DNA of 64,000 nucleotides from Mycolicibacterium lutetiense (GCF_017876775.1 NZ_JAGIOP010000001.1:1302001-1366000), one strand, 5' to 3'; shown: positions 8,651 through 19,854, numbered from the stretch's first letter. Translations and numbers: made by a program. Notes: a model not told the origin generated them from the sequence alone.

Positions 8651-11116
8651 TCACGGTGGAGGCGGTGGCGGAGGTGGTGGCGGAGGTGGCGCCGGCAGCG
8701 TGATCGGCGGCAGCCCCGGGATCTCGATGACGTTGGGCGGCGGGGGTGGGCCCAACTGGTTGAGCAGGTCCCCGGGCGGCGGAGGTGGCGCCTCGGGCGG
8801 GGGAATATAGACCGGCGGTGGCACATATCCCGTGCTGGTGTTGATCGTGATGATCGAGCCGGGAATGGTCCTGCCCTTCGGAGTTGTGCCGACCACCGAA
8901 CCTCTCGATGCATTGCTGTTGACGGCGGTCGGTTGGTCGGCAACTCGGAAACCGGAGTCCAGCAGGCGTTTACGCGCGTCGTCAACCTTCAAACCGGTCA
9001 CACTCGGCACTTCGCCACCGGGGCCCCCATCGACGTAGCGCGGGTCGGTGGGAGGCAGCGCGACGGGGCCGAAGTCGTCGGCGATGGGACTCATTGCGGC
9101 ATACCAGGTCAACGCCGGCTCCGTACCGCCGAACAGGGTGCCGTCGCCGCATTTGCGCAGCGGGTACGAGCACAGTCCCGACGGTGACGACGAGTCGTCG
9201 AAGACGTAGTTCGCGGCGGCGTACTGGTTGGTGAAGCCGAGAAATCCCGATGACCGGTGGGCCTCGGTGGTGCCCGTCTTGCCCGACATCGGCAGCTTCC
9301 AACCGACCGAACTCGCTGCGCCGGCGGCGGTTCCGCTCTGGGCATCCTTGCTCAGAGCGTTGGCCAACGTATTGGCAAGGCCCTCCGGTACCGCCTGATC
9401 GCACGGAACGGTCTCCACGCCCACTTCATGCCCGTTGCGATCGAACATCTTGTCGATCGGGCTCGGGGGGCACCAGGTACCGCCTGAGGCCAGGGTGGCG
9501 CCGACATTCGCCAACTCGAGCGCATTGAGCTCGAACGGGCCGAGTGTGAAGGATCCGATGTTCTGCCGCTTGACGTAATCGGCGATGCTCTCGTTGGATT
9601 CGGGGTTGTAATCGTGGGCGCTGCCGGGGTCGGCGTAGGACCTCAGGCCCAGCCGGACCGCCATGTCCACCGCACGCGGTACCCCGATCTGTGAGATGAG
9701 CTTGGCGAAAGCGGTATTGGGTGATTGCGACAAGGCGTCGGTGACACTCAGCGGGCTGCGGAAACCGTGAACGTTGCGCACACACCACGTTTCCTTCGGA
9801 CACCCGGGCGTGTCGCTGCTCCCCAGGCCCTTGCCGAGAAACGTTCCGGGGACATCGAGTGGGGAGTTGATGCCCATGCCCATATCGAGTGCGGCGGCGG
9901 TGGTGAAGATCTTGAAGATCGACCCGGCACCGTCACCGGCCAACGAAAAGGGCTGCGGCTGCACGGTTTGGTTGGCATCGCGATCGAGCCCGTAGGTGCG
10001 GCTGTCGCCCATCGCGACCAGTCGGTGGGTGTCCTTTCCTGGCGTGATCACGCTCATCACGCTCGCGACACCCGCCGCGTTCGGGTCTGCGTACTTCTCG
10101 ATCGCGGACTGGACGCTGTTCTGCACCTTGGGGTCCAGCGTGGTGCGGATCAGGTACCCATTGCGCGCGACGTCTTTCATGGTGAGCCCGGCACGCGCCA
10201 GGTATTGCAGCACATACTCGCAGAAGAAAGCGCGATTCCCCGCAGCGATGCAGCCTTGCGGAAGCGGATCGGCCTGGGGGAGTACCCCCAGCGGTGTCGC
10301 CTTGGCAGCGCGCAACTCCTCGGCACGGTCCGGCAGATAGTCGATCAAGGTGTCGAGCACGACGTTGCGCCGCGCCAGGGCGCCGTCGGGATTGGTGTAG
10401 GGGTTCAGCGCGCTGGTGGACCGCACCACACCGGCCAGCATGGCGGCCTGCGGCCAGGTGAGATCAGCGGCGTCCACGCCGAAGTAAGTACGTGCGGCGT
10501 CCTGAACTCCGAAGGATCCGTTGCCGAACGACACGAGATTCAGATACCTGGCCAGGATCTCGCTTTTGGGGAGGACCTTGTCCATCGCCAGAGCGATTCG
10601 GATCTCGCGCAGCTTGCGCACGGGACTGACCTCGACCGCGGCCCGGCGCTCACCGTCGGTGTTCGCGTTGACCAGGAGGTTGTAGTTCTTGACGTATTGC
10701 TGCTCGATGGTCGACCCGCCGCGGACCTCTTCGATGCCCCGCAGGTAACCGAAGAGCCCGTTCAGGGTTCCCTGGACATCCACACCGTTGTGTTCGACGA
10801 AGCGCTTGTCCTCCACCGAGACGATCGCCAACTTCATGGTGTCGGCGATCCGATCGGGAGGAACCATCCATCGACGCTGCTCGTAGAGCCAGGCGATCGG
10901 TTTGCCCGAGGTGTCGACCATGGTGGTGACGATTGGTGCGTCACCTTGGAGCACCTCGGCGGAATCCTGTGCCACGGTGTCGGACAGGCGCGCCGTCATG
11001 ATGCCGACGCTGCCGACGACGGGGAACATCAACACCGCCACAAGCAACCCGGCCAGCACACAGTGCATGGCCAACTTGGCAACCGTAGACCGCGACCGCG
11101 GCGGCGGGTCGGACAT
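8651..11116 (-). CDS. Class A penicillin-binding protein with PASTA domain (PonA2/PonA3 type)
   Basis: This 821-residue bifunctional peptidoglycan synthase has an N-terminal membrane anchor (about residues 15-40). The GT51 glycosyltransferase domain contains E-D-K-R-F (catalytic Glu102) and G-G-S-T-I-E-Q-Q. The transpeptidase domain contains SIFK (Ser399/Lys402), SPN (465-467) and KTG (613-615). One PASTA domain (about 702-762) and a proline tail (about 765-821) follow. It polymerises and crosslinks glycan strands outside the membrane. The architecture is that of mycobacterial PonA2/PonA3. The neighbours do not match the ponA2 locus I remember, so a PonA3-like paralogue is likely. The start at MSDPPP (11116) is preferred over an upstream in-frame start. 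Confidence 0.92.
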   Translation of the reverse strand: MSDPPPRSRSTVAKLAMHCVLAGLLVAVLMFPVVGSVGIMTARLSDTVAQDSAEVLQGDAPIVTTMVDTSGKPIAWLYEQRRWMVPPDRIADTMKLAIVSVEDKRFVEHNGVDVQGTLNGLFGYLRGIEEVRGGSTIEQQYVKNYNLLVNANTDGERRAAVEVSPVRKLREIRIALAMDKVLPKSEILARYLNLVSFGNGSFGVQDAARTYFGVDAADLTWPQAAMLAGVVRSTSALNPYTNPDGALARRNVVLDTLIDYLPDRAEELRAAKATPLGVLPQADPLPQGCIAAGNRAFFCEYVLQYLARAGLTMKDVARNGYLIRTTLDPKVQNSVQSAIEKYADPNAAGVASVMSVITPGKDTHRLVAMGDSRTYGLDRDANQTVQPQPFSLAGDGAGSIFKIFTTAAALDMGMGINSPLDVPGTFLGKGLGSSDTPGCPKETWCVRNVHGFRSPLSVTDALSQSPNTAFAKLISQIGVPRAVDMAVRLGLRSYADPGSAHDYNPESNESIADYVKRQNIGSFTLGPFELNALELANVGATLASGGTWCPPSPIDKMFDRNGHEVGVETVPCDQAVPEGLANTLANALSKDAQSGTAAGAASSVGWKLPMSGKTGTTEAHRSSGFLGFTNQYAAANYVFDDSSSPSGLCSYPLRKCGDGTLFGGTEPALTWYAAMSPIADDFGPVALPPTDPRYVDGGPGGEVPSVTGLKVDDARKRLLDSGFRVADQPTAVNSNASRGSVVGTTPKGRTIPGSIITINTSTGYVPPPVYIPPPEAPPPPPGDLLNQLGPPPPPNVIEIPGLPPITLPAPPPPPPPPPPPP

Positions 11117-11291
11117 GCCCTCAAGCGTAAGGCGATCAACGGTCTGCGATGGATATATCGCACGCAACACGTTGGCTACGTTGTGATTTCAGAACCCCAG
11201 AATGTCGAATATGAACGGATTGGCTTGGGGCGACGTCCGTTGTCTGTGGTGATTCGGTACCCGGATGCGCAACGGGACCGGCGGAGCGCCG

Positions 11292-11783
11292 CTAACGATC
11301 GCCGCGACTACAGTTCGGATTTGCCGGTTTGGCGGGCCAACTGCACACGTCGATGTAGGTCTTGTTGGCATAGCCGCCGCCGTCGAACACCCCGTAGGCA
11401 TCGCCGTGGACGCCGGTGTAGGTGGCGCCGCCGCCTCCGCCGCCGCCCGAGGTGATGATCGTGGTAACCGTCCACCCCTTGCTCTGGAGCGCGTTCTTGT
11501 ACGCGGTCATCACATCGGTCGGTGATCCGTTGACCTGGTAGTGCAGGTGGATCCCACCGTCGGCGATCTCGTCGGGGCCCCTGCTCTGCTGCACGTCCGC
11601 CGGTGTGGGCAACAGCGACGCCACTGCGGCGCCGTCACTGGCCGCGGTGGTGGTGGTCGTCGTGGTGGCGGCCGGTGCCGTGGTCGTGGTGGCCTCGGCT
11701 TTCTCGGTCACCGGGCTGCAGGCCGTGGCGGCCAGGCCGATTGCCATCGCCCCGATGAGGCAGGTTGTGGTGTGCTTCGGCAT
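11292..11783 (-). CDS. Putative lipoprotein of unknown function
   Basis: This secreted protein of about 163 residues has a hydrophobic leader ending in a weak lipobox (ATAC) and then a threonine/alanine-rich linker with a run of seven threonines. A compact C-terminal domain (about residues 60-160) contains a glycine-run loop and two late cysteines. Two ATG codons lie six bases apart (11789 and 11783). The second has the better spacing from a GGGGA ribosome site, so it is used. It resembles small mycobacterial lipoproteins of unknown role. The 175 bases between it and the penicillin-binding protein hold no gene. Confidence 0.65.
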   Translation of the reverse strand: MPKHTTTCLIGAMAIGLAATACSPVTEKAEATTTTAPAATTTTTTTAASDGAAVASLLPTPADVQQSRGPDEIADGGIHLHYQVNGSPTDVMTAYKNALQSKGWTVTTIITSGGGGGGGATYTGVHGDAYGVFDGGGYANKTYIDVCSWPAKPANPNCSRGDR

Positions 11784-11963
11784 GCGCATCCCCGTTCGTT
11801 TTGCCGCACCGTACCAATGCCGGCCAGGGCGTTTGGAGGATATTGACGCCCGGAACGGCCAGGTAGTTCCGATGGCAACAACCGTCCAGCTGTTTGGCTG
11901 TCGTTGCCCGAATGTCGACTGCCGGGCAAGCAACGGTTCACCTGCGGCTTCAACGATGTGTCG

Positions 11964-13463
11964 ATGAGACGCAGGTGGTTCGCGGTGGCGGCAGCATTGG
12001 TGTGCACGGCAAGCTTGGCCGCGGGGTGTGGCGGCAAGGATGACGACGCCTCGCTTCCGCTGCTCGATCCCGCCGCCGACGGCACCCTGTCCGAGCACGG
12101 CGGCGCAACCCGCGCCGGCGACGACCGCAGCCTGCTGATCGCGGACTCCATCAAGAACACCGGCGCCAAGAACGTCATCCTGCTGATCGGTGACGGGATG
12201 GGCGACTCCGAGATCACGGTGGCCCGCAACTATGCCCACGGCGCGGGCGGTGCCTTCCCCGGTCTCGACGCCTTTCCACTGACCGGCCAGTACACCCACT
12301 ACTCCCTGAACAAGGACGGCAAGCCGACCTACGTGACCGACTCGGCGGCCAGCGGAACGGCGTGGGCCACCGGTACCAAGACCTACAACGGTGCCATCTC
12401 CGTGGACATCCACGGCACGGATCAGAAGACGCTGCTGCAGCGTGCCAAGGACGCGGGCAAGGCCACCGGTGACATCTCCACCGCCGAGATCCAGGACGCC
12501 ACCCCGGCGGTGCAACTCGCGCACGTCACCGGACGCAAGTGCTACGGGCCGGATGAGACGACCGCGAAATGTCCGACCAATGCCCTGGAGAAGGGCGGCA
12601 ACGGATCGATCACCGAGCAGCTACTCACCACGCGGGCCGACGTCGTGATGGGCGGCGGCGCCGAAACGTTCCAGCAGGTCGCCAAAGCCGGTGACTACCA
12701 AGGCAAGACACTCGAGGTTCAGGCCAAGGAACGTGGCTTCACCATCGTGCGCAACACCGATGAACTCGGAAAGTCCGACAAGGCTGACCAGGATGCACCG
12801 TTGCTCGGCCTGTTCGCCGAGGGGAACATGCCCACCCGCTGGAATGGCCCCGTGGCCGGCAAGGGCGGCTACCTGGAGCCGGCGGTCGAATGCAAGGACA
12901 ATCCGGACCGTGGCGCATCGGTGCCCACGCTGGCTGCCATGACCGAGAAGTCCATCGACCTGCTCAAGGGCAATGGGAACGGATTCTTCCTGCAGGTCGA
13001 GGGCGCCTCGATCGACAAACAGGACCATGCCGCCAACCCCTGCGGTCAGATCGGCGAGACCGTCGACCTTGACGAGGCCGCCAAGGTGGCCCTCGACTTC
13101 GCCAAAGCGAACAAGGACACCCTGGTCATCGTCACCGCCGACCACGCCCACAGCAGCCAGATCGTCGAGACCATGAGCGTCGACGACGTCCGTGATGCCG
13201 CCGCCGAGGCCGAGCTGCCGTTCGAGGTCACCCGCGACGCCATCTACCCGGGCCTGACCCGCGTGCTCCACAGCAAGGACGGCCAGGACCTGACGATCTC
13301 CTACGGCACCTCGGACAACCTCGATGCCATGGACCAGGGGCACACCGGTTCCCAGGTGCGCATCGCGGCCTACGGTCCGGGCGCGGCCAATGTCGTCGGG
13401 TTGACCGACCAGACCGACCTGTTCTTCACGATGACCCGCGCCTTGGGTCTGAACGGCAACTGA
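11964..13463 (+). CDS. Alkaline phosphatase (PhoA family) lipoprotein
   Basis: This 499-residue exported alkaline phosphatase has a lipoprotein signal with lipobox LAAGC (Cys22). The first metal-binding site is in L-I-G-D-G-M-G-D (about 75-81). The nucleophilic serine lies in T-D-S-A-A-S-G-T (Ser127), and late metal ligands are in T-A-D-H-A-H and the G-H-T-G region. It hydrolyses phosphate monoesters outside the cell and normally serves phosphate scavenging. A GTG two codons upstream is an alternative start. Its 3' end overlaps the convergent opine-dehydrogenase gene by 38 bases. No clear PHO box was recognised in the 180-base upstream gap. Confidence 0.92.
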   Translation: MRRRWFAVAAALVCTASLAAGCGGKDDDASLPLLDPAADGTLSEHGGATRAGDDRSLLIADSIKNTGAKNVILLIGDGMGDSEITVARNYAHGAGGAFPGLDAFPLTGQYTHYSLNKDGKPTYVTDSAASGTAWATGTKTYNGAISVDIHGTDQKTLLQRAKDAGKATGDISTAEIQDATPAVQLAHVTGRKCYGPDETTAKCPTNALEKGGNGSITEQLLTTRADVVMGGGAETFQQVAKAGDYQGKTLEVQAKERGFTIVRNTDELGKSDKADQDAPLLGLFAEGNMPTRWNGPVAGKGGYLEPAVECKDNPDRGASVPTLAAMTEKSIDLLKGNGNGFFLQVEGASIDKQDHAANPCGQIGETVDLDEAAKVALDFAKANKDTLVIVTADHAHSSQIVETMSVDDVRDAAAEAELPFEVTRDAIYPGLTRVLHSKDGQDLTISYGTSDNLDAMDQGHTGSQVRIAAYGPGAANVVGLTDQTDLFFTMTRALGLNGN

Positions 13464-14655
13464 CCTCGCGGAGCGCGGTGTGATTCGTGATGGTTCCGTG
13501 GCGGTGCGGGTAGGCATCCTGACGGTGCTGAAACTTCAGGATGTCGGGGTTCAGTGCGGTGCCCTCACGAATCTCGATGGCCCGCGAGATCGTGTTGTCA
13601 GCATCCCAGGCCGCCGGACCCTCGAGCACAGTCTCAATGTGCGGCATCAGCGCCTCGCTGATCTCCCATGTCGCGGAGTTCCACAGGTAGGACGGGCTGT
13701 GGTCCACGGCGTAGTAGTAGACGTCGTCGGCGACCTTGCAGACCGGGTCGGCGAACGAGGTCGGGTGCGCCCAGCTGAACCCCATGCCGACATCGCAGGA
13801 GACGTCGACGAGCACGCTGCCAGGGCTGAACATGGCCAGATCATCTTCGGTGACGAAGATGAGGGGAGCGTTGGGATCCTGCAGCACGCAGTTGACGACG
13901 ATGTCGTTCTCGGCCAGGAAACGAGCCACCGGCACCACGCCGTCCTCTGCTGTGTCGGCCCACGTCAGCTCGGGAGTTTCCTTGTCGCGTCCCATCTGCA
14001 CGATCTGCGTTGAGTGGATGGGTGATCCGACGGCCGCCACCTCACGGTTGGTCAGGACGCGGACATCATCGACGCCGTGGGCGTTGAGTGCGGTGACCGC
14101 GCCGCGGGCCGTCGCACCGAATCCGATGACGGCGGCGCGGAGCCGACGACCGTAGCTACCGGTGATGCCGGCCAGTTGCATCGCGTGCAGCACGGAGCAG
14201 TAACCCGCGAGCTCGTTGTTCTTGTGGAAGACGTGGAGACCGAATCCACCGTCGGCCTGCCAGTGGTTCATTGCCTCGAAGGCGATCAGCGTCAGCCGGC
14301 GGTCAATGGCGACCTGCGTAAGGGCGGCATCCTGCACGCAGTGTGGCCATCCCCAGACCACCTGTCCGACCCTCAGCTCCGCCAGGTCCTCGGCCTGCAC
14401 CTTGGGCAGCAGGATGATGTCGCAGTCCGCGATGATCTCGTCACGTGTCTTGATTCCGCCGACCAGCTCGGCCAGTGCATCATCAGTGGCGCCGAACTCC
14501 TCGCCGTAGCCGTGCTCAAGAAAGATCCGCTGCCGTAACGATGGATCGATCCTGCTGAAGTGCGCTGGGTGGATGGGCAGCCTGCGCTCGTCAGGCTTCC
14601 GGGAGTGGGCCATAACGCCTAGCGAAAGCGGTTGCACCTCAGCGTTTCTGGTCAT
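13426..14655 (-). CDS. N5-(carboxyethyl)ornithine synthase-like / alanine dehydrogenase-family enzyme
   Basis: The 409-residue protein belongs to the alanine dehydrogenase/PNT N-terminal fold superfamily. The N-terminal [10 protein letters not shown] segment carries the substrate-binding Arg/Lys, and a Rossmann motif [10 protein letters not shown] lies near residue 185. The best family match I recognise is N5-(carboxyethyl)ornithine synthase, an NADPH-dependent opine dehydrogenase that condenses pyruvate with ornithine. Other members could use different amino acids. The ATG at 14655 has GAGGTGG at good spacing. The gene is divergent from nothing and stands alone between alkaline phosphatase and MmpL. 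Confidence 0.72.
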   Translation of the reverse strand: MTRNAEVQPLSLGVMAHSRKPDERRLPIHPAHFSRIDPSLRQRIFLEHGYGEEFGATDDALAELVGGIKTRDEIIADCDIILLPKVQAEDLAELRVGQVVWGWPHCVQDAALTQVAIDRRLTLIAFEAMNHWQADGGFGLHVFHKNNELAGYCSVLHAMQLAGITGSYGRRLRAAVIGFGATARGAVTALNAHGVDDVRVLTNREVAAVGSPIHSTQIVQMGRDKETPELTWADTAEDGVVPVARFLAENDIVVNCVLQDPNAPLIFVTEDDLAMFSPGSVLVDVSCDVGMGFSWAHPTSFADPVCKVADDVYYYAVDHSPSYLWNSATWEISEALMPHIETVLEGPAAWDADNTISRAIEIREGTALNPDILKFQHRQDAYPHRHGTITNHTALREVSCRSDPRRGSS

Positions 14656-14700
14656 GCAGTGCCACCTCGATGGACTGCGCCTTGGATCTTCGAGGAGAGA

Positions 14701-14760
14701 TGTCAGACATCGCTGGGCCCCTTGACTGTGAGGGCCTGAGTGGTCCCGATGTCCTTGACA
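14701..14760. promoter_or_regulatory. Long composite inverted repeat upstream of the opine-dehydrogenase gene
   Basis: TGTCA (14701-14705) and GACATCG (14706-14712) are mirrored by CGATGTC (14747-14753) and TGACA (14756-14760), with inner GGGCC/GGGCCC blocks as well. The structure covers most of the 134-base gap between the MmpL stop and the start at 14655. It may be a terminator for the upstream gene, an RNA leader structure, or an operator. Confidence 0.35.
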
Positions 14761-14789
14761 CTACGCGGCGCGGAAGGCCGCCGGTGCCA

Positions 14790-17636
14790 TCAGCGGCCGG
14801 TGCGCGCCATCGCCTGCGCCACCACGCCGCGCGCCGGACGCTGACGCACCAGCTGCGGCCACCAGAACCAGCGGCCCATCAGCGCCGCGATCGACGGAGT
14901 CATGAACGACCGGATCACCAGGGTGTCGAACAACAGGCCCAGTCCGATCGTCGAGCCCACCTGGGCCACCACGATCATCTCGCTGACCACCATCGACATC
15001 ATGGTGAACGCGAACACCAGACCGGCGGCGGTGACAACCGATCCGCTGCCGCCCATGGCCCGGATGATGCCGGTGTTGATACCGGCGGGCAGCTCTTCCT
15101 TGAGTCGCGCCACCAACAACAGGTTGTAGTCCGCGCCGACGGCCAACAGCACGATCACCGCCATCGCCATCACCATGAAGTGCAGTTCGATCCCTAACAG
15201 GTGCTGCCACACCAGGACCGACAATCCGAACGACGTTCCCAGCGATATCAGCACCGTGCCGACGATCACCGCCGCGGCGACCAGGCTGCGAGTGATGATC
15301 AACATGATGATGAAGATCAGGCACATCGCCGAGATCCCGGCGATGATCAGGTCGTAGTTGTTGCCTTCCTGCATGTCCTTGAAAGCCGATGCGGTACCGC
15401 CCATATAGATCTTGGAACCCTCGAACGGTGTGTTCTTGATGGCTTCCTTGGCGGCCAGCTTGATGTCGTCGACCAGCCCGATGCCTTCGGGCGTCAGCGG
15501 GTCACCCTGATGAGAGATGATGAAGCGCACGGCTTTTCCATCGGGGGAGATGAAGCTGTCCATGCCGCGCTTGAAGTCGGCGTTGTTGAAGATCTCCGGC
15601 GGTAGATAGAAGGTGTCGTCGTTCTTGGAGTCGTTGAACGCGGTGCCCATGGCGGTCTGGTTTTCCTGCATCGCGGCCATCTGATCCTGCAGACCCTTCT
15701 GGGTCTGGTTCATCGTCAGCATCATCGTCTTCATCGTCCGCATGCTCTCGATCTGCGGCTGCATCATGGTGGCCATCTGCGGCATCAGGGCGTCGAGCCG
15801 ATGCATGTCGGGCATCATCTGCTCGATGGTCTCGGTCATGCTGTCGACGCCGTCGAGGCCGTCGAACACCGAGCGCATAGACGCGCAGACGGGGATGTTG
15901 TAGCAGTGCGGTTCCCAGTACAGGTAGTTGCGCACCGGGCGCAGGAAGTCGTCGAAATCGGAGATGTGGTCCCGCAGTTCCTTGACGTCGACGACCATCG
16001 TGTCCATCTTGCCGACCATGCTGTGCGTGATGGAGCTCATTTCGCCCATCAGCGTGATCATCTGATCCATCGTGTCGATGGTCTTCTGCATCTCGTCGGC
16101 CTGCAGCAACATGTCGTCGGCGCGGTCAGTGAGGTACTTGCGGTTCATGGTCTGCATGACCCCGCCCATGCTCATCTGAGCGGGAATGGTGCTGAACTCC
16201 AGCGGTTCACCCTGCGGGCGGGTGATGGCCTGCACGCTCCCGACCCCGGGCACCTCGAAGATCCGCTTGGCGATTCTGTCGATCACCAGGAAGTCCGCGG
16301 AATTGCGGATGTCGTGATCGGTTTCGATGAGCAACAACTCGGGGTTCATCTTCGCCGCCGAGAAGTGCCGGTCGGCCGCGGCGTAGCCCTCCTGCGCAGG
16401 CAGATCGGTCGGCAGATAGTTGCGGTCGTTGTAGTTGGTCCGGTAGCCCGGCAGGGTCAGTAGCCCGACCAACGACAGCAGGATGGTGCCCAGCAGCACC
16501 GGGCCCGGCCAGCGGACCACGAAGGCTCCCAGCCGCCGCCAGAAGCGGATGCGCATGGCGCGTTTGGGTTCGAGCACCTTGCCGAACCGGCTGGCCACCG
16601 TGATCACCGCCGGCCCCAACGTCAACGCCGCCACCACCGTGACGGTCATGCCGACGGCCATCGGAATACCCAGGGTCTGGAAATAGGGCAGCCGGGTGAA
16701 ATGCAGACACAATGTCGCCCCGGCGATTGTCATACCGGAGCCGAGCACCACGTGCGCGGTGCCGTGGAACATCGTGTAGTACGCCTGTTCTCGGTCCTCG
16801 CCGACGCTGCGGGCTTCCTGATATCGCCCGATCAGGAATATCGCGTAATCGGTGGCCGCGGCGATCGCGAGCGTGACCAGAAGCTGTGTCGCGAACGTCG
16901 AGAGGCCGATCAGGTTGTGGTATCCCAGGAATGCGACGAAGCCGCGGGCCACCGACAGCTCGATCACCACCATCGCCAGCACCAGGAGCACCGTGATGAT
17001 GGACCGGTACACCAGCAGCAGCATCGTGATGATGACGAGGAACGTGACGCCTTCGATGATCTTGACGCTGCGGTCGCCGGAGATCTGCTGATCGGCTGCC
17101 AGGGCGGTGGGCCCGGTGACGTACACCTTCAGCCCCGGCGGTGGGGACAGCTCCGCGATCAGCTTCTGGACGGCTTCCACCGATTCGTTGGCCAACAACT
17201 CACCCATGTTGCCGGCCATGTACACCTGCACGTAGGCGGCCTTGCCGTCATTGCTCTGGGCGCCGGCCTCGGTCAGCGGATCGCCCCAGAAGTCCTGGAC
17301 GTGCTCGACGTGTTTCTTGTCGGCTTCCAGCCGGTCGACCATGTCGTTGTAGAACCGGTGCGCGTCGTCGTTGAGCTTGTCGTCGGCCTCCAGCACGATC
17401 ATCGCCGAGCTGTCGGAATGGAACTCGTCGAACACCTTGCCGACGCGCTTCATCGCGATCACCGACGGTGCCTCGTCGGGGCTCATCGACACCGAGCGCA
17501 TCTGACCGACCACCTCGAGCGGGGGAACGGTCACGCTCAGAAACGCGAGCAGAGCGATCCAGCCGACAATCACCGGAATGGCGAGTCGACGGATCCATCG
17601 AGCAACCCCCGTGTGGGGGGCTCTGAATTCGGCCAT
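14790..17636 (-). CDS. MmpL-family RND transporter (MmpL4/5 type)
   Basis: This is a 948-residue mycobacterial membrane protein large, with 12 membrane segments in two RND halves. The paired Asp-Tyr proton-relay motifs are visible in A-T-D-Y-A-I-F-L (first half) and G-A-D-Y-N-L-L-L (second half). The second periplasmic domain carries a long methionine-rich region (about residues 475-640) with two heptad-like arms. These should form the coiled-coil hairpin characteristic of the MmpL4/MmpL5 group, which exports siderophores and drugs. No mmpS partner gene is adjacent, unlike mmpS4-mmpL4. The start at 17636 follows an AAGGG site at good spacing. The cargo cannot be assigned from sequence. Confidence 0.9.
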   Translation of the reverse strand: MAEFRAPHTGVARWIRRLAIPVIVGWIALLAFLSVTVPPLEVVGQMRSVSMSPDEAPSVIAMKRVGKVFDEFHSDSSAMIVLEADDKLNDDAHRFYNDMVDRLEADKKHVEHVQDFWGDPLTEAGAQSNDGKAAYVQVYMAGNMGELLANESVEAVQKLIAELSPPPGLKVYVTGPTALAADQQISGDRSVKIIEGVTFLVIITMLLLVYRSIITVLLVLAMVVIELSVARGFVAFLGYHNLIGLSTFATQLLVTLAIAAATDYAIFLIGRYQEARSVGEDREQAYYTMFHGTAHVVLGSGMTIAGATLCLHFTRLPYFQTLGIPMAVGMTVTVVAALTLGPAVITVASRFGKVLEPKRAMRIRFWRRLGAFVVRWPGPVLLGTILLSLVGLLTLPGYRTNYNDRNYLPTDLPAQEGYAAADRHFSAAKMNPELLLIETDHDIRNSADFLVIDRIAKRIFEVPGVGSVQAITRPQGEPLEFSTIPAQMSMGGVMQTMNRKYLTDRADDMLLQADEMQKTIDTMDQMITLMGEMSSITHSMVGKMDTMVVDVKELRDHISDFDDFLRPVRNYLYWEPHCYNIPVCASMRSVFDGLDGVDSMTETIEQMMPDMHRLDALMPQMATMMQPQIESMRTMKTMMLTMNQTQKGLQDQMAAMQENQTAMGTAFNDSKNDDTFYLPPEIFNNADFKRGMDSFISPDGKAVRFIISHQGDPLTPEGIGLVDDIKLAAKEAIKNTPFEGSKIYMGGTASAFKDMQEGNNYDLIIAGISAMCLIFIIMLIITRSLVAAAVIVGTVLISLGTSFGLSVLVWQHLLGIELHFMVMAMAVIVLLAVGADYNLLLVARLKEELPAGINTGIIRAMGGSGSVVTAAGLVFAFTMMSMVVSEMIVVAQVGSTIGLGLLFDTLVIRSFMTPSIAALMGRWFWWPQLVRQRPARGVVAQAMARTGR

Positions 17637-17778
17637 CAGGAACCCTTGGTGGTCGGTGGGGAGAGCACGATGCAACGGTCGGGCACTGTGCGAAGGCTGA
17701 CCTTACTACGTCGTGTCGTTCCCACCGTCTTACCAGACGGGGCGGGGCGGTGGGGCGCCAGCTTTCCCCACCACCGAG

Positions 17779-19713
17779 CTACACGCCGACCGAGTCGACC
17801 TCGCCGACGCGGCCCAGCCGCCACTGTCCCTCGCCGAGCAGTTCCAGGTGGGTGTTGTGATGGCGGTGCACGGTGGCGCGGTGGGTGACGCTGACCAACA
17901 CAGTGTCGGGCAGCTCGCGACGGATCAGGCTGTAGATCATGAACTCCAGTGGTTCATCGAGCGCCGAGGTCGCCTCGTCCAGGAACGCCACCTTGGGTTT
18001 GGTCAGCAGCAGCCGGGCGAATGCGACGCGCTGCTGTTCGCCGGGGGACAGCACCTTGGCCCAGTCGGCGTCCTCGTCGAGCCGGTCGACGTAGCGCGGC
18101 AGCGCGACCGCGAGCAGGGCATCTCGCAGCGCCTTATCGGGCAATTCTCCGGGCTGGTGCGGGTAGGACACCACGGTCCGCAGATCGCCCAACGGAATGT
18201 AGGGCACTTGCGACAGGTACAGCGTTTCGTTGTCGCCCTGGGGGCACCGCACGGAGCCTGAGGCGTAGGGCCACAGCTGGGCGATGCTGCGAAGCAGGGT
18301 GGTCTTGCCGGTCCCCGATTTGCCGGTGATGATCAGCGCCTCGCCGGTGGCCAGGGACAGCGTGAGATCGTCGATCAACTGCTCACCGGCCGGGTTGCGC
18401 ACTTCCACGTCGTCGAGTTCGACCAGGTTGTCGGCGCCTTCGGAAAGCTCGGCGACGTCCAACTTGGGCAGCGCGCGGCTCTGCTCGTCGGCGGTCACCA
18501 GGCCGTACAGGCGGATGATCGAGGCGCGGTAACCCGCGAACGTGTCATAGGAATTTCGGAAGAACGACAACGCGTCCTGGATGGCACCGAAGGCGGCCAC
18601 CGACTGATTGACCGTCCCGAGCTGGATCTGGCCGGTGAACAATCGCGGGGCCTGCAACATCCACGGCAGCGGAATGATGATGTGGTTCATCGACAGGTTC
18701 CAGCCGGTGAAGGCCATGGTCCGGTTGACGAAGTGCTTGTAGTTGTCGACGACGGCCGTGAAGCGTTCCCGCAGCTGGGACCGCTCGACCTTCTCACCGC
18801 GGTAGAGCGCGACCGACTCGGCCGCATCGCGCAGCCGCACCAACGCGTAACGGAAAGCGGCGTTGAACTTCTCGTTGTTGAACGACAGCCGGATCAGCGG
18901 ACGACCGAGCGCGAACGCGATCACGGTGGCGAACGCGACATAGACGAACACCGACCAGAACATCGCGCGCGGTATCTCGACACCGAAGAGGTTGAGCTCA
19001 CCCGAGAGGTTCCACAGGATCGAAGTGAACGAGATGACCGAGACGATCGACGAGATCGCGCCGAACGGCAGCGTGCCGTTGCTGGTCTGATGCGGGGTAT
19101 TGGGCTGCGGGCCCGAGAGCGCGGTGAACACATCGATGTCGGCCTGGATGCGCTGATCGGGGTTGTCGATGGTCTTGTCGATGAACCGGGACCGGTAGTA
19201 CGCACGGCCGTCGAGCCAGTCCCCGGTGAGCCGGTCGGTCAGCCAGGCGCGCCAAGCCAGCATGAAGCGCTGCGTCATGAACAGGTCGACCAGCACCCGG
19301 GTGACCAGGATCGCGGCCAACACCATAAAGGTCGCCAGGGCAATCCAAAAGCCCTTGATCCCTGAGCTTCTCACCTCGTCATTGCCAATGGCCAAGCCCT
19401 CGACGGCGACCTGGGCGGAGGTGAACAGGTCGTTGCCCTGATAGCTGAACAACACCGACAGTCGCACGTTGATGATCACCGACAACAAGATCGCCGCCAA
19501 TGTCAGCCACGGCTTGAGGCTGTGTCTCCCGGTGAAATAGGCACCGGTGACGGCCCAGAACTGGTGGCCCCAGGTGGTGAAACGAGCGATGAGGGTCAGC
19601 ACGGCCAGAGTGCAGACCGCCGTGATGGTCCAGGCCTGGGCGAGCCACCACAGGGAGTGCAGCAGCTCGCTGCTCCAGTCGATCGAGGGCGAGAACGGCT
19701 TGACCTGGTTCAC
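17779..19713 (-). CDS. bacA: BacA/SbmA-like ABC exporter (fused permease-ATPase)
   Basis: The 644-residue protein has an N-terminal ABC_membrane_2/SbmA-type membrane domain (about 1-400). A C-terminal ATPase follows, with Walker [10 protein letters not shown], signature L-S-P-G-E-Q-Q-R and Walker B V-A-F-L-D-E-A. It resembles M. tuberculosis Rv1819c (BacA), which takes up cobalamin and hydrophilic peptides such as bleomycin despite its exporter fold. The start is set at GTG 19713 because a perfect AGGAGG (19720-19725) lies six bases upstream. The ATG at 19728 would place that site inside the gene. The resulting length matches the family. Confidence 0.88.
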   Translation of the reverse strand: MNQVKPFSPSIDWSSELLHSLWWLAQAWTITAVCTLAVLTLIARFTTWGHQFWAVTGAYFTGRHSLKPWLTLAAILLSVIINVRLSVLFSYQGNDLFTSAQVAVEGLAIGNDEVRSSGIKGFWIALATFMVLAAILVTRVLVDLFMTQRFMLAWRAWLTDRLTGDWLDGRAYYRSRFIDKTIDNPDQRIQADIDVFTALSGPQPNTPHQTSNGTLPFGAISSIVSVISFTSILWNLSGELNLFGVEIPRAMFWSVFVYVAFATVIAFALGRPLIRLSFNNEKFNAAFRYALVRLRDAAESVALYRGEKVERSQLRERFTAVVDNYKHFVNRTMAFTGWNLSMNHIIIPLPWMLQAPRLFTGQIQLGTVNQSVAAFGAIQDALSFFRNSYDTFAGYRASIIRLYGLVTADEQSRALPKLDVAELSEGADNLVELDDVEVRNPAGEQLIDDLTLSLATGEALIITGKSGTGKTTLLRSIAQLWPYASGSVRCPQGDNETLYLSQVPYIPLGDLRTVVSYPHQPGELPDKALRDALLAVALPRYVDRLDEDADWAKVLSPGEQQRVAFARLLLTKPKVAFLDEATSALDEPLEFMIYSLIRRELPDTVLVSVTHRATVHRHHNTHLELLGEGQWRLGRVGEVDSVGV

Positions 19714-19719
19714 CGGGTC

Positions 19720-19725
19720 CCTCCT
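19720..19725 (-). promoter_or_regulatory. Shine-Dalgarno site deciding the bacA-like start
   Basis: AGGAGG on the minus strand, six bases before GTG 19713, is the best ribosome site in the neighbourhood. It argues against the upstream ATG at 19728. Confidence 0.7.
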
Positions 19726-19807
19726 CATCTGCCGACGGACCTGCGTGAAGCTACCGCAGTCGGGCGTCGCCCGCGTCCATCCACGCCGCACCCGCTTCCG
19801 CAGTTGG

Positions 19808-19846
19808 GCGGCGGATTGCTGCTCGATCGTGACTGCAATCCGCCGC
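19808..19846. repeat. 39-bp palindromic repeat, copy A (downstream of the DUF559 gene)
   Basis: GCGGCGGATTGC (19808-19819) and GCAATCCGCCGC (19835-19846) are a perfect 12-bp inverted repeat around a 15-base loop. The whole 39 bases match copy B at 20859-20897 at 33 positions, with the same arm and loop lengths and in the same orientation. It begins 9 bases after the stop of the HTH-DUF559 gene on the minus strand and could also serve as its terminator. Confidence 0.9.
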
Positions 19847-19854
19847 AGCGACGG

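Noticed and set aside
9725..11455. Long open frame on the plus strand opposite the penicillin-binding protein
   Set aside because: It is an antisense frame of a high-GC gene; its translation is rich in Arg, Gly and His with no domain or ribosome site.
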